DNA from: Gammaproteobacteria bacterium
Lineage (GTDB): Bacteria; Pseudomonadota; Gammaproteobacteria; Pseudomonadales; Pseudomonadaceae
NCBI GenBank assembly: GCA_023475025.1
Contig: JAMCWB010000030.1
Span: 101,568-165,567, forward strand
Direction: 5' to 3'
DNA: 64,000 nucleotides
Both the position numbers and the translations under genes were made by a program. Of the stretch, positions 35,471 to 44,533 are shown piece by piece; position 1 is the first letter of the stretch, and every line of letters starts with the position of its first letter. Below the pieces are notes generated by a model, which was not told the origin of the DNA, ran no database searches, and was given only the letters and a program-made list of their open reading frames with translations.

Positions 35471-36835
35471 TCAGCGTACGCTTTCCCGCGCAACGATGGC
35501 TTCGGGGTTCATTTCACGCTCGGAGCGTGGCGAGCTGAGCACCCGGTAACCACCACTGAGTGCATCGTTGATCACGCCATACATGCCTCTGTTGAAGTCA
35601 TAAATGACATGCTTGACGATGTAGGGAATGTCATGGTCATAGAACTGCACACCACCGAGCATCATCGAACGATACAGCTGGCCGTTCTGGTCCCAGGCGT
35701 CGTACAGGCCGGCACCATAGGTATCCTCATCCAGGTAATAGGTGCGCTTGCTGTAGACATGGCGACGGCCTTGTTTCAATGTTGCCTCCACCTCCCAGAC
35801 ACGATGTAACTCCCAGCGCTCACACTCGGGATTGAGGTGCGACCTCATCAACTGCCCCTGCGGATCACACTCGAAATACAGCTCATAGTTGTTGTAGGGA
35901 ATGTACATTTCCTTTTTGCCGACCAGCCTGAAATCGAACCGGTCTTGCATGCCCGAGAACATGAAAAGCTCATCGAACAGCTCGATGCCCCCCATGCTGG
36001 CAACGGGTGTGTCATAGGCAAACTCTGGAGCCAGTTTTACCCGACGCTGGCCAGGGGTATAGCTCCAGGCACGCCGAGGTCTGGTGGTGGGATCAAGAAA
36101 ATCCATATACCCCGTCAACTCACCCGCCCGACGGGCAGGCTCCTTGGTGACCGAATACACTCGGGTGTACATCTGCGGATCACGCCCGGCCACATGAGCC
36201 TGGTAATACGGACGCTCCACGAAAGTGGACTGTTCCGATGCTTTGGTCACCGCCCCGTTCGACGCCACGATCCAGCTGTTGGACGACGAGGTGGTGGTGC
36301 CGTACTTGCCATCGTTGTACCGCACCTGCTGGTTCCACATTACCTCATTACCAGTTTTGGGAATCGGGAATGGAATACCACCACGGCAAACCGGATCCAG
36401 GGATAAACCGTCATTAAATGTGCTGCAGGTGGTTGCATTGCGCACTGTCGCGTCCAGCACCTCCTGAGGCAAAGCGGCTGTCCGATGGCTGGGGAAAATA
36501 TCCATGTAGTAATCGGGATTCCTTTTCAGCAGCTCAATTTGCCCCGCACTCAGCTTGTCAGCATGTTGTTCATAGTTACTGGCATCGATACGAAACAGCG
36601 GCTGCTCATCCTTGAACGGATTGGCCCAATAGCCACTGTCCGGTTTGAAGTCCGCCGGAGCTTCACGCAGGCCGCCTTCAAAGGCGGGAATAGTCCCGGC
36701 TTCATTGCCCGCCTGAATGGCTCCAATCAGAGTCAGAGACTTGCCCAGTTCGGCAGCCTCCTCCGGGGACACAGCAGCCAGTGCGTATGCCGACATGCCA
36801 CTCAAGGCAATGCTTAAAGCGAGTTGAAGTTTCAT
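35471..36835 (-). CDS. DUF1329 family periplasmic protein (paralogue 5 of 5)
   Basis: A 454-residue exported protein, signal peptide ~1-20. Very similar to the copy at 14085: FPSHRTAALPQEVLDATVRN (core), CRGGIPFPIPKTGNEVMWNQQ, RRAWSYTPGQRR, DELFMFSGMQDRFDFRLVGKKEM and YSKRTYYLDEDTYGAGLYDAWDQNGQLYRSM (by cores). CGGAG precedes the ATG. It follows the DUF1302 gene by 24 bp and precedes the propeller and MMPL genes, giving a four-gene envelope unit controlled by element D. Confidence 0.92.
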   Translation of the reverse strand: MKLQLALSIALSGMSAYALAAVSPEEAAELGKSLTLIGAIQAGNEAGTIPAFEGGLREAPADFKPDSGYWANPFKDEQPLFRIDASNYEQHADKLSAGQIELLKRNPDYYMDIFPSHRTAALPQEVLDATVRNATTCSTFNDGLSLDPVCRGGIPFPIPKTGNEVMWNQQVRYNDGKYGTTTSSSNSWIVASNGAVTKASEQSTFVERPYYQAHVAGRDPQMYTRVYSVTKEPARRAGELTGYMDFLDPTTRPRRAWSYTPGQRRVKLAPEFAYDTPVASMGGIELFDELFMFSGMQDRFDFRLVGKKEMYIPYNNYELYFECDPQGQLMRSHLNPECERWELHRVWEVEATLKQGRRHVYSKRTYYLDEDTYGAGLYDAWDQNGQLYRSMMLGGVQFYDHDIPYIVKHVIYDFNRGMYGVINDALSGGYRVLSSPRSEREMNPEAIVARESVR

Positions 36836-36859
36836 AAAACGTCTCCGTTCTTGTGTTTA

Positions 36860-38533
36860 TTAAAAGGAGGTTCGGTAGGTGAACGATAGCCAGCCACGGT
36901 CGGTGCCGCCTACGTTTCCGTTACCATTGACCATTCTGTCGCCATTGGCATTAAGCGTGTTCTTTTCCTGTGCAGAGACATCCGCATAGCGCAGGGTGAA
37001 CTCATGGCGTTGCTGATAGGTCATCTTCGCGCCCACCGACCAGGCCAGCGCACCTTCCGCACCACCACCGGCAGTGGCCGCATTGCCATACAGGCCGTAA
37101 TTCAGGGTAAGAGGAATATCCAGATCCCATGAAGGGAGGATTGCCAGATACTGGGGCGTATAGTTGACTGCCACTGCCGAATAGTTGCGTGTAGAGCAGC
37201 CATCTTCCTTGCCCCCGGAGTTCGGAACACCGGGTGTACGCAGATCCGTACAAGCATTGTAGCCCCGCCCCTTGAACAACTCCTCGTGCTTAGTGACCTT
37301 GTCTAGATGACTGAAAGCCACTTCGGCCACCAGTGTGGAGTTATTGGCCAACCAGTAGCGTGGCACGCCGTAAACCGCGTTGACTACCATATGGTAGGTA
37401 TCACCGCGAGGGCCCTGGTCATCCACTGTACTCACACCCGTCGCGTTCAGCGCACCATTCTTGCGGTAGGACACCTCGGCACCGATCGACGCCGAAGCGA
37501 TATTGCCAGCGTAGCTAAGGGCGTAGACTTTGACATTGCGCGGGTAGACCAGGCGGTATTGCCCCGATGCCATATCGATCTGCGGAGACAACCAAGCCTG
37601 ATAGTCATCGAATTCGCGATAATAGGCACCGATGGTGGCACCTGCGCTTTGAATGTCGTAACGGGCCATCACACCCCAGTTGGCCGAATCCCGTCCGAAC
37701 TTGGAATCGGCGCGCCGCAGATCGAAACCTGGTGCGACAGGCAGGCGATCAGGCCCCTCGAAGAAGGGATCGGCGGCGCCAAAATAGGTGCCACCAAAGG
37801 GAAAGCGTGTGTGATCCCATTCATAGTAGTACTGCCCAGAGATAGACAAGGCATCAGTCACCTGCGCCTTGGCCGAGATCTGCCCAATAGGCAGGAAAAC
37901 CTCTTTGGTCTCGATACCGGGGCTGGTCGAGGCCTTCACTGCATCCAGCGGCGCCTGGGAATAGGAAAGTGCGTGAGCACCGAATAGCAGGCCCTCACCC
38001 CAGTACTGGGTGTGTTTACCGACCTTGACGTTGATCGGTGTATTGCCGAGATCGAAATTGGCCCAGACGAACGCATCGAGAATCTCTCCGGAAGGGCCAT
38101 AGACGTACCTTTCCACCTCTGAACTGTAGCGATCACGGTCATAGCTGGTTGAATAACCCGGCACGTTGCTTTCGACCGAACGATCGCTGTAGGCATCGTC
38201 ATACCAACCGGCGGCGCTAATGCGGGCGCCGAAGTGCCACTTATAGGACAGGTCGATCTCGGTCAATATATCAAGGCGGTTGGTAACGATGTCACCCCGG
38301 TCGAACTTGCCGCTCGACTCGTCGAAATTGGGGTTGTTCATGATCTTGCTGTCCTGGTTTTCCATACGCACGCCCAGGTTGTAGCGAACCGTATTGTCCC
38401 AGCGTAGGCGGATATCAGGATTACCCAGATCGATCTGCATGGCCGATGCGCTACCGGTTGTTGCCGCCACAACGGCGATAGCCAGGGCACTGCGAGCCAG
38501 AGTGATGTGACCAAATTTTATTTTAGTGTTCAT
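36860..38533 (-). CDS. DUF1302 outer-membrane porin-like protein (copy 2)
   Basis: About 557 residues. The start at 38533 gives a clear signal peptide ending ASA, then MQIDLGNPDIRLRWDNTVRYN. Strand-like repeats run to the C-terminal Phe (SFTYRTSF), as for outer-membrane barrels. It is first in the - strand unit DUF1302-DUF1329-propeller-MMPL. An AATAAAAA motif (38547-38554, - strand) before the RBS fits Hfq/Crc control, and element D lies about 150 bp upstream of the start. Paralogue of 16679-18340. Confidence 0.9.
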   Translation of the reverse strand: MNTKIKFGHITLARSALAIAVVAATTGSASAMQIDLGNPDIRLRWDNTVRYNLGVRMENQDSKIMNNPNFDESSGKFDRGDIVTNRLDILTEIDLSYKWHFGARISAAGWYDDAYSDRSVESNVPGYSTSYDRDRYSSEVERYVYGPSGEILDAFVWANFDLGNTPINVKVGKHTQYWGEGLLFGAHALSYSQAPLDAVKASTSPGIETKEVFLPIGQISAKAQVTDALSISGQYYYEWDHTRFPFGGTYFGAADPFFEGPDRLPVAPGFDLRRADSKFGRDSANWGVMARYDIQSAGATIGAYYREFDDYQAWLSPQIDMASGQYRLVYPRNVKVYALSYAGNIASASIGAEVSYRKNGALNATGVSTVDDQGPRGDTYHMVVNAVYGVPRYWLANNSTLVAEVAFSHLDKVTKHEELFKGRGYNACTDLRTPGVPNSGGKEDGCSTRNYSAVAVNYTPQYLAILPSWDLDIPLTLNYGLYGNAATAGGGAEGALAWSVGAKMTYQQRHEFTLRYADVSAQEKNTLNANGDRMVNGNGNVGGTDRGWLSFTYRTSF

Positions 38534-38684
38534 CTGTATTCCCTTGTTTTTATTTTCAGTAGCTTGTGAAAAAACCTTCCGCGTATCGCTGCAGCGCTGC
38601 CTGCACATTTAACCGTTCGTTCGGTTGGCATAGGCCATAACGTTCCGCTCAGCGTGCTGCCATCCTAGCGGAATCTTATTCAAA

Positions 38685-38719
38685 ATTCCATATCAAGATT
38701 TAAATTCTGCATACAGATT
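38685..38719 (-). promoter_or_regulatory. Tandem palindrome regulatory element D with -10 region
   Basis: Read on the - strand, units 38719-38704 (AATCT-N6-AGAAT) and 38700-38685 (AATCT-N6-GGAAT), 19 bp apart, then CGCTAGGAT at 38670-38662 as the -10 region. It drives the DUF1302-DUF1329-propeller-MMPL unit. The 449-bp divergent gap 38534-38982 otherwise holds an A/T-rich inverted repeat near 38840. Confidence 0.7.
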
Positions 38720-38826
38720 TAAATCAAAACCACTGATATGTTCCCGTCGAATAGCTTTCATTTCTTCAGCAAGCGCACTAGGCCGGGCCTTCAGGACTTT
38801 TTCTGTGGTCAGCTCAGGTATAAATT

Positions 38827-38860
38827 AAACATAAAATAATCTTTTGTTCAAATTATGTTT
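38827..38860. promoter_or_regulatory. A/T-rich inverted repeat upstream of SDR gene
   Basis: AAACATAA (38827-38834) and TTATGTTT (38853-38860), centre 18 bp, in an A/T-rich stretch about 120 bp upstream of the SDR start. Possible operator; unlike the other two motifs in the window. Confidence 0.35.
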
Positions 38861-38982
38861 TATTTTCTGTGCCCATCCCGGTTTAATGAAGGCTGGGTAC
38901 TCATCCACCAGGAGCCTGGGCTGTGGCCTGGAGCGCTCCGAGAAGGCTCAGGGCATCAGGCATCCATCAATTTGGAGAATGT

Positions 38983-39834
38983 ATGAATATTGATCTTAGC
39001 GGTAAGCGCGTCATCGTGACCGGGGCCTCAAGAGGTATTGGCCGGGCAATTGCCAAAGCCTTCGCCGCAGAGGGGGCTCATGTCGCTATCTGCGCTCGCA
39101 ACGAAGAGGCGATCAGGGAGACCGGACAGGAACTTGAAGCCGGCGCAGCGGCAGTTATCGCCCGCCCGGTTGATGTCACCGATACGGCGGCGGTACAAGC
39201 CTTCGTCGCAGAGATTGCTCAGGCTTGGGGTGGCGTGGATGTATTGGTAAACAATGCTGGTCAAGGCAAGGGCGGCAATCTGGATACCCTGACCGCGGAA
39301 GACATTCTTGAGCATGCCAATGTGCTGCAAATGGGTCATTTCCGCTTCGTTCAGGCAGTGGTGCCCTTCATGCGCAAGCAGCGCTGGGGACGCATTATCG
39401 AGATCAATGCCCTTGCCGGCACCATCCCCACTCCCGAAGGCATTCCCTCGGTAATCAATCGTGCTTCCTGTATAGCTCTCTCGCGCTCATTGGGAATGTC
39501 TCTGCCCAAGGACAACATCCTAGTCAATACCCTGAACATGGGCTGGATCGACACCGGCCAGTGGGATCGTCATTTCAGGGAAATGGGGCCAGGTGTGAGC
39601 CGTGAAGAGTTCGATGCAATGGTCATGAAGGTGGTACCCATCGGTCGCTATGGCCGACCTGAGGACGTCGCCGGCATGGCGCTGTTCCTGGCCAGTGAAT
39701 ATGCCAGTTTCATCAGCGGAGCATCGATTGACATCGCTGGCGGAATGGGTGGACAGATCGCTTACTATCCTACGCTCAAGCGTGATTTCGCCGAGTCAAT
39801 CCGCAAGCGCCGGGAAGACGCTGCAAGTAGCTGA
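38983..39834 (+). CDS. SDR-fold protein with degenerate active site
   Basis: A 283-residue SDR-fold protein. TGASRGIGRAIAKAFAAEG and NNAGQGKGGN are intact for NAD(P) binding. The catalytic region reads EINALAGTIPTPE (Ser position lost) and INRASCIALSRSL, with Asn and Cys replacing Tyr and Lys of YxxxK. It is probably either non-catalytic, a binding or regulatory protein, or uses other residues. Start at 38983 follows TTGGAG. It stands alone between the DUF1302 gene (divergent) and the LysR gene (convergent). Confidence 0.82.
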   Translation: MNIDLSGKRVIVTGASRGIGRAIAKAFAAEGAHVAICARNEEAIRETGQELEAGAAAVIARPVDVTDTAAVQAFVAEIAQAWGGVDVLVNNAGQGKGGNLDTLTAEDILEHANVLQMGHFRFVQAVVPFMRKQRWGRIIEINALAGTIPTPEGIPSVINRASCIALSRSLGMSLPKDNILVNTLNMGWIDTGQWDRHFREMGPGVSREEFDAMVMKVVPIGRYGRPEDVAGMALFLASEYASFISGASIDIAGGMGGQIAYYPTLKRDFAESIRKRREDAASS

Positions 39835-39881
39835 CGCCTGTGTCAAAGCGTTCCCGACAGCCGCAGGCCATCAGTTGCAGC

Positions 39882-40790
39882 TCATGAGCCGCAAGCGTGT
39901 ATGAGAAACTGCTGGAACGCACTGGCGGAGTCATTCAACTCCGCCTCTTGGGCCCAGATCAGCCCCAGCTCCATGGGCGGCACGGCATCGGTCAGGGGAC
40001 GGATTTCAATTTTTCGCCCTTCAAGCGACCAGGCGCGATACAGCATGTCCGACAGGATAGTCACCCCAAAACCATGGGCGACCAACCCCCGCAATGACTC
40101 CATGGACGACGTCCGAAATGCAACCCTGGGCTCCAATCCCTGGCTTTGCCAATAACGCAACGCTGATGCCTCGCCCTCGTCCACCGTAGGCATTATGTAA
40201 GCGTGATCGGCAACGTCTTTCAGCGTGATGGAGGTCGATTGCATCAACGGGTGGGTAGACGCCAGCCATAGCTGCCGGCGGGAGCGAATCAGCACACTGC
40301 TTTCCAGCCCATGCAGGCTGGTTGCGTTGGACACCACGGTCAGACCAAGGTCCAGAACACCCGAACAGACCGCCGTTTCGATACTGGGTCGATCCATGTC
40401 GATCAGGTCTATTTCGACCTCGGGATAGCTGCGCTTGAAGCGCGCCAGCAGATTGGGCAGAAAGTAACCGAGTACCGTATAGGATGCGCCTACTCGCACC
40501 ACCCCACTGATTGAATGACTGAGAAAGAACGGCTCGCTGAGCGCATCCTGCAACGTGTCGAGAATGTGCCGGGCATGCTGGAAGAACTTGTTACCCTCGG
40601 CTGTCAGACTCACGCCGTAGGGCATCCTCTCGAACAACTTCACGCCCAGGCGTTCCTCCAACTGCATTACCGCCGTGGTAATGGCTGACTGGGAAACATG
40701 CACTTTTGCCGCCGCCTGGGAAAACTGCCCAGTCTCGGCCGCTGCGACGAAATAGCGTAACTGACGCATCGACACATCACGGTTTGACAT
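39882..40790 (-). CDS. LysR-family transcriptional regulator
   Basis: A 302-residue LTTR. N-terminal winged HTH (MRQLRYFVAAAETGQFSQAA; VSQSAITTAVMQLEERLGVKLFER by core), then a periplasmic-binding-like effector domain ending ~residue 295. It is divergent from the 2-oxoacid:ferredoxin oxidoreductase gene (131-bp gap), the standard LTTR layout, so it most likely controls that gene and the liu genes downstream. Effector unknown. Confidence 0.92.
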   Translation of the reverse strand: MSNRDVSMRQLRYFVAAAETGQFSQAAAKVHVSQSAITTAVMQLEERLGVKLFERMPYGVSLTAEGNKFFQHARHILDTLQDALSEPFFLSHSISGVVRVGASYTVLGYFLPNLLARFKRSYPEVEIDLIDMDRPSIETAVCSGVLDLGLTVVSNATSLHGLESSVLIRSRRQLWLASTHPLMQSTSITLKDVADHAYIMPTVDEGEASALRYWQSQGLEPRVAFRTSSMESLRGLVAHGFGVTILSDMLYRAWSLEGRKIEIRPLTDAVPPMELGLIWAQEAELNDSASAFQQFLIHACGS

Positions 40791-40921
40791 TTGTTTTTCA
40801 GATACCTGTAAGCAATTTTTATAAATTTACGATACCAGCTCCCATTCATATACTCCAGCCCATCCGCTACTGCCAGATATCGCAGTACCCATAATCAGAA
40901 CAAGACAGGTAACGACTAGCC
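40791..40921. promoter_or_regulatory. Divergent LysR / oxidoreductase promoter region
   Basis: 131 bp between divergent starts, with an A/T-rich centre around 40810-40850 (TTTTTATAAATTTAC) suited to LTTR T-N11-A boxes. No copy of the tandem element. Exact promoters were not resolved. Confidence 0.4.
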
Positions 40922-43900
40922 ATGGGCACCTCTCTCTCGCTTGATGATAAATATACTCAGAAAAGCGGCCTGCAATTGATGACTGGGATCCAGGCGTTGG
41001 TCCGCCTGCCACTGATGCAACGCCAGCGCGACTTGGCCGCAGGGCTTAATACCGCGGGTTTTATCTCGGGTTATCGCGGCTCCCCCCTTGGCAGTCTGGA
41101 TCAGGCGCTCTGGCGTGCACGCACACACCTCAAGGATCATCACACCCACTTCCAGCCGGGAGTGAATGAAGAACTCGCGGCTACCTCCATCTGGGGCACC
41201 CAGCAGGTAAACATCTTCGAAGGCGCCACTTACGACGGCGTGTTCGGCATGTGGTACGGCAAGGGCCCTGGGGTCGATCGTTCCGGCGACGTCTTCCGTC
41301 ATGCCAACGCGGCGGGCACCTCGCAGTTCGGCGGTGTCCTGGCGGTTGCCGGCGATGATCATGGTGCTCGCTCCTCTTCGCTTCCACACCAGACCGAACA
41401 CATTTTCAAAGCGGTGATGATGCCGGTGTTGGCACCTTCCGGCGTACAGGAATATCTCGACTACGGTATCCATGGCTGGGCCATGTCGCGTTATTCCGGT
41501 TGCTGGGTCGCTCTCAAGGCAGTGGCCGACACGGTTGAAAGCGCCGCTATCGTCGATATAGATCCCATGCGGGTGAAATCAGTCATTCCAGACTTCGAGA
41601 TACCCGAGGGCGGTCTCAACATTCGCTGGCCAGACCCACCGCTGGCTCAGGAACAACGCCTGCTCGAACACAAACTGTATGCCGCTCTGGCCTATGCTCG
41701 CGCCAACCGCATCGACCATGTGGTCATGGACTCGCCTCAGGCCAGCATCGGCATCATCACCGCCGGCAAATCCTATCTGGACGTTTGCCAGGCGCTGAAC
41801 ATGCTGGGCATTGATGCGGAGAAAGCGGTAGAGCTTCGCCTGCGTGTCTACAAGGTCGGCATGGTCTGGCCGCTTGAAGCCGAGGGTGTTCGCCATTTCG
41901 CCGAAGGCCTGGATGAAATCGTCGTGGTCGAAGAAAAACGCCACCTGATCGAATACCAGTTGAAGGAAGAACTGTACAACTGGCGCGAAGATGTACGTCC
42001 ACGCATTGTCGGCAAGTTCGACGACAAGGGCGAATGGAGCATGCCGCATACTGACTGGCTGCTGCCGGCCATCAATGACCTGACGCCAGCGCATATCGCC
42101 CGGGCACTGGCCAAACGTATCCTGCGTTTGCGCCCGGACAATGCTCTGCAAGACAAACTGCTGGAGCTGGAAGCACAACTGACCACCAAGAGCGTGCTGG
42201 GCACGCTGATGGACCGCGCGCCCCACTACTGCTCCGGCTGCCCGCACAATATTTCCACCAAGGTACCGGAAGGCAGCCGGGCGCTGGCGGGTATTGGCTG
42301 TCATTACATGGCGGCATGGATCTATCCGCAAACTCAGACATTCAGCCAGATGGGTGGCGAAGGCGTGGCGTGGATCGGCCAGGCGCCCTTCACTACCACC
42401 CAGCATGTGTTTGCCAACCTGGGCGATGGAACCTATTTCCATTCCGGCATCCTGGCCATCCGTGCCGCGGTGGCGGCCAATGTACGCATCACTTACAAGA
42501 TTCTCTACAACGATGCGGTAGCGATGACTGGCGGTCAGCCGGTCGATGGCACCCTGACCGTACCGCAGATTACCCGGCAGCTTGCCGCAGAAGGCATCAA
42601 GCGTATCGCCGTGGTCACCGACGAACCGAAGAAGTACGAAACGGTGAAGGATCTGGCTGATGGTGTGCCGGTCCTGCATAGGGACCAGATGGAAGCCCTG
42701 CAGAAGGAGCTTCGCGAGTATGCCGGCGTTTCCGCAATCGTCTATGACCAGACCTGCGCAGCGGAAAAACGCCGGCGGCGCAAGCGTGGCAAATACCCTG
42801 ATCCGGCACGCCGGGTCGTTATCAACGAAGCGGTCTGCGAGGGCTGCGGCGATTGCAGCAGCAAATCGAATTGCATGTCGGTGGTTACCGTCGACACCGA
42901 GTTTGGTCAAAAGCGCAGCATCGACCAGTCATCCTGCAACAAGGACTTTTCCTGCCTCTCCGGCTTTTGCCCCAGTTTCGTCACAGTGGAAGGAGGGGCA
43001 CTACGCAAAGCCAAGGCCCTGAGTGGCAGCGACGATAATGAATGGCAGCTGCCCACCCCGGTACTGGCGCCACTGGATCAGCCCTACAGCATCCTGGTGA
43101 CCGGTGTGGGCGGCACCGGCGTAGTAACTATCGGCGCGTTACTGGGGATGGCGGCCTTTATCGAGGGCAAGGGTGTACTGAATCTAGACATGGCCGGCAT
43201 GGCACAGAAAGGCGGTGCCGTGTGGTCGCATATCCGCATTGCCGCAGACCAGTCGCAGCTCCACGCACCGCGCATTGCGGCAGGCGAAACGAGTCTGCTG
43301 CTAGGCTGTGATCTGGTGGTCAGCGCCAACAACGAGACACTGGAAAAGCTGCGCCACGGGGTAACACAGGCGCTGGTGAACTCCGAAGAAAGTATTACCA
43401 GTGCATTCGTCCGTACCTTCGCCATGCAGGCGGAAAGCGGCGACCTGCAAGCCCATCCTGATCCCAAATTCCGCACCCAAGCCATGTCCGCACAGATTGC
43501 CGAGGCCGTCGGCGAACAGCAGGCGACGTTCGTTGACGCAAGCCGTATCGCCACGGCACTGATGGGTGATTCCATCGCGACCAATACCTTCATGCTTGGT
43601 TTTGCCTACCAGAAAGGTTGGCTGCCGGTTGCAAAGGAATCCTTGGTGCAGGCCATCGAACTCAATGGCACCGCCGTGGACTTCAACCTCAAGGCATTCA
43701 ACTGGGGTCGCCGTGCGGCAGCCGATCTGGCACAGGTACAAAGCCTGATCGACAGCAACAGTGCAAAAGCCGCCGATCAGCCGCTGTCGCAGACCCTGGA
43801 AGAGATCATCCAGCGCCGTACCAGCGCCTTGACCGACTATCAGAATGCCGTTCTGGCCGACAAGTACCTGACCCGCGTACAGCAGATTCGGGATGCGGAA

Positions 43901-44494
43901 ATCAGTCTGCTCGGCGAGCCCGGCAAACTGACGGAAGCCGTTGCCCGCAACTATTTCAAGGTGCTCGCCATCAAGGACGAATACGAAGTTGCGCGGCTGT
44001 ATACCAATGGCGACTTCCTGAAGAAGATCGAATCCTCCTTCGAAGGTGACTACAAGCTCAAGTTCCATCTGGCGCCGCCCGTGCTCAACAGCGCAAAACC
44101 AGGGGAAGAGCCCAGAAAGCGCAGCTATGGTCCTTGGATGCTGCGTGGATTCAAGCTACTGGCGCATCTCAAATTCCTGCGCAATACCGTCATCGACCCC
44201 TTTGGTTACACCGCCGAGCGTAAGGTGGAACGTCAATGGCTGGCCACCTACGAAGGCGTTCTCGACCAACTGGTTGAAAACCTCACCGAAGAGAAACTAG
44301 CCATCGCCATCGAGCTTGCCAGTCTGCCTGACATCGTGCGCGGCTATGGGCCGGTCAAGGAACGCTATCTGGAGCAGGCGAAAAAACAACACGCGCTTTT
44401 GCTCAACCGGTGGCATGGCAACCTGGAGCCTCAGTTTCATGATGCCACGGCCGCCTCCGCGGCAGGGGATCGCATCCGGGTCACTCAGCTGTAA
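40922..44494 (+). CDS. Indolepyruvate/2-oxoacid:ferredoxin oxidoreductase, one-piece
   Basis: A 1190-residue fused enzyme. N-terminal pyrimidine-type domain (SGYRGSPLGSLD), TPP domain with NLGDGTYFHSG and YNDAVAMTGGQ at ~500-540, a Cys-rich section (CSGCPHN; CEGCGDCSSKSNC; CNKDFSCLSGFC) for Fe-S binding, and a gamma domain GVGGTGVVTIGALLGMA at ~725. It oxidatively decarboxylates aryl or branched 2-oxoacids to acyl-CoA with ferredoxin as acceptor. Directly upstream of isovaleryl-CoA dehydrogenase, it could turn ketoisocaproate into isovaleryl-CoA in place of the branched-chain oxoacid dehydrogenase complex. Length fits proteobacterial fused forms. Divergent LysR is the likely regulator. Confidence 0.92.
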   Translation: MGTSLSLDDKYTQKSGLQLMTGIQALVRLPLMQRQRDLAAGLNTAGFISGYRGSPLGSLDQALWRARTHLKDHHTHFQPGVNEELAATSIWGTQQVNIFEGATYDGVFGMWYGKGPGVDRSGDVFRHANAAGTSQFGGVLAVAGDDHGARSSSLPHQTEHIFKAVMMPVLAPSGVQEYLDYGIHGWAMSRYSGCWVALKAVADTVESAAIVDIDPMRVKSVIPDFEIPEGGLNIRWPDPPLAQEQRLLEHKLYAALAYARANRIDHVVMDSPQASIGIITAGKSYLDVCQALNMLGIDAEKAVELRLRVYKVGMVWPLEAEGVRHFAEGLDEIVVVEEKRHLIEYQLKEELYNWREDVRPRIVGKFDDKGEWSMPHTDWLLPAINDLTPAHIARALAKRILRLRPDNALQDKLLELEAQLTTKSVLGTLMDRAPHYCSGCPHNISTKVPEGSRALAGIGCHYMAAWIYPQTQTFSQMGGEGVAWIGQAPFTTTQHVFANLGDGTYFHSGILAIRAAVAANVRITYKILYNDAVAMTGGQPVDGTLTVPQITRQLAAEGIKRIAVVTDEPKKYETVKDLADGVPVLHRDQMEALQKELREYAGVSAIVYDQTCAAEKRRRRKRGKYPDPARRVVINEAVCEGCGDCSSKSNCMSVVTVDTEFGQKRSIDQSSCNKDFSCLSGFCPSFVTVEGGALRKAKALSGSDDNEWQLPTPVLAPLDQPYSILVTGVGGTGVVTIGALLGMAAFIEGKGVLNLDMAGMAQKGGAVWSHIRIAADQSQLHAPRIAAGETSLLLGCDLVVSANNETLEKLRHGVTQALVNSEESITSAFVRTFAMQAESGDLQAHPDPKFRTQAMSAQIAEAVGEQQATFVDASRIATALMGDSIATNTFMLGFAYQKGWLPVAKESLVQAIELNGTAVDFNLKAFNWGRRAAADLAQVQSLIDSNSAKAADQPLSQTLEEIIQRRTSALTDYQNAVLADKYLTRVQQIRDAEISLLGEPGKLTEAVARNYFKVLAIKDEYEVARLYTNGDFLKKIESSFEGDYKLKFHLAPPVLNSAKPGEEPRKRSYGPWMLRGFKLLAHLKFLRNTVIDPFGYTAERKVERQWLATYEGVLDQLVENLTEEKLAIAIELASLPDIVRGYGPVKERYLEQAKKQHALLLNRWHGNLEPQFHDATAASAAGDRIRVTQL

Positions 44495-44533
44495 TACCAA
44501 TAAGAAATACCGATTAAAAACAGGAGATAAAAC

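Noticed and set aside
41579..42910. A 443-codon open frame antisense to the 2-oxoacid:ferredoxin oxidoreductase
   Set aside because: Complete overlap with a certain gene that has cofactor motifs; the antisense peptide is unlike any family.
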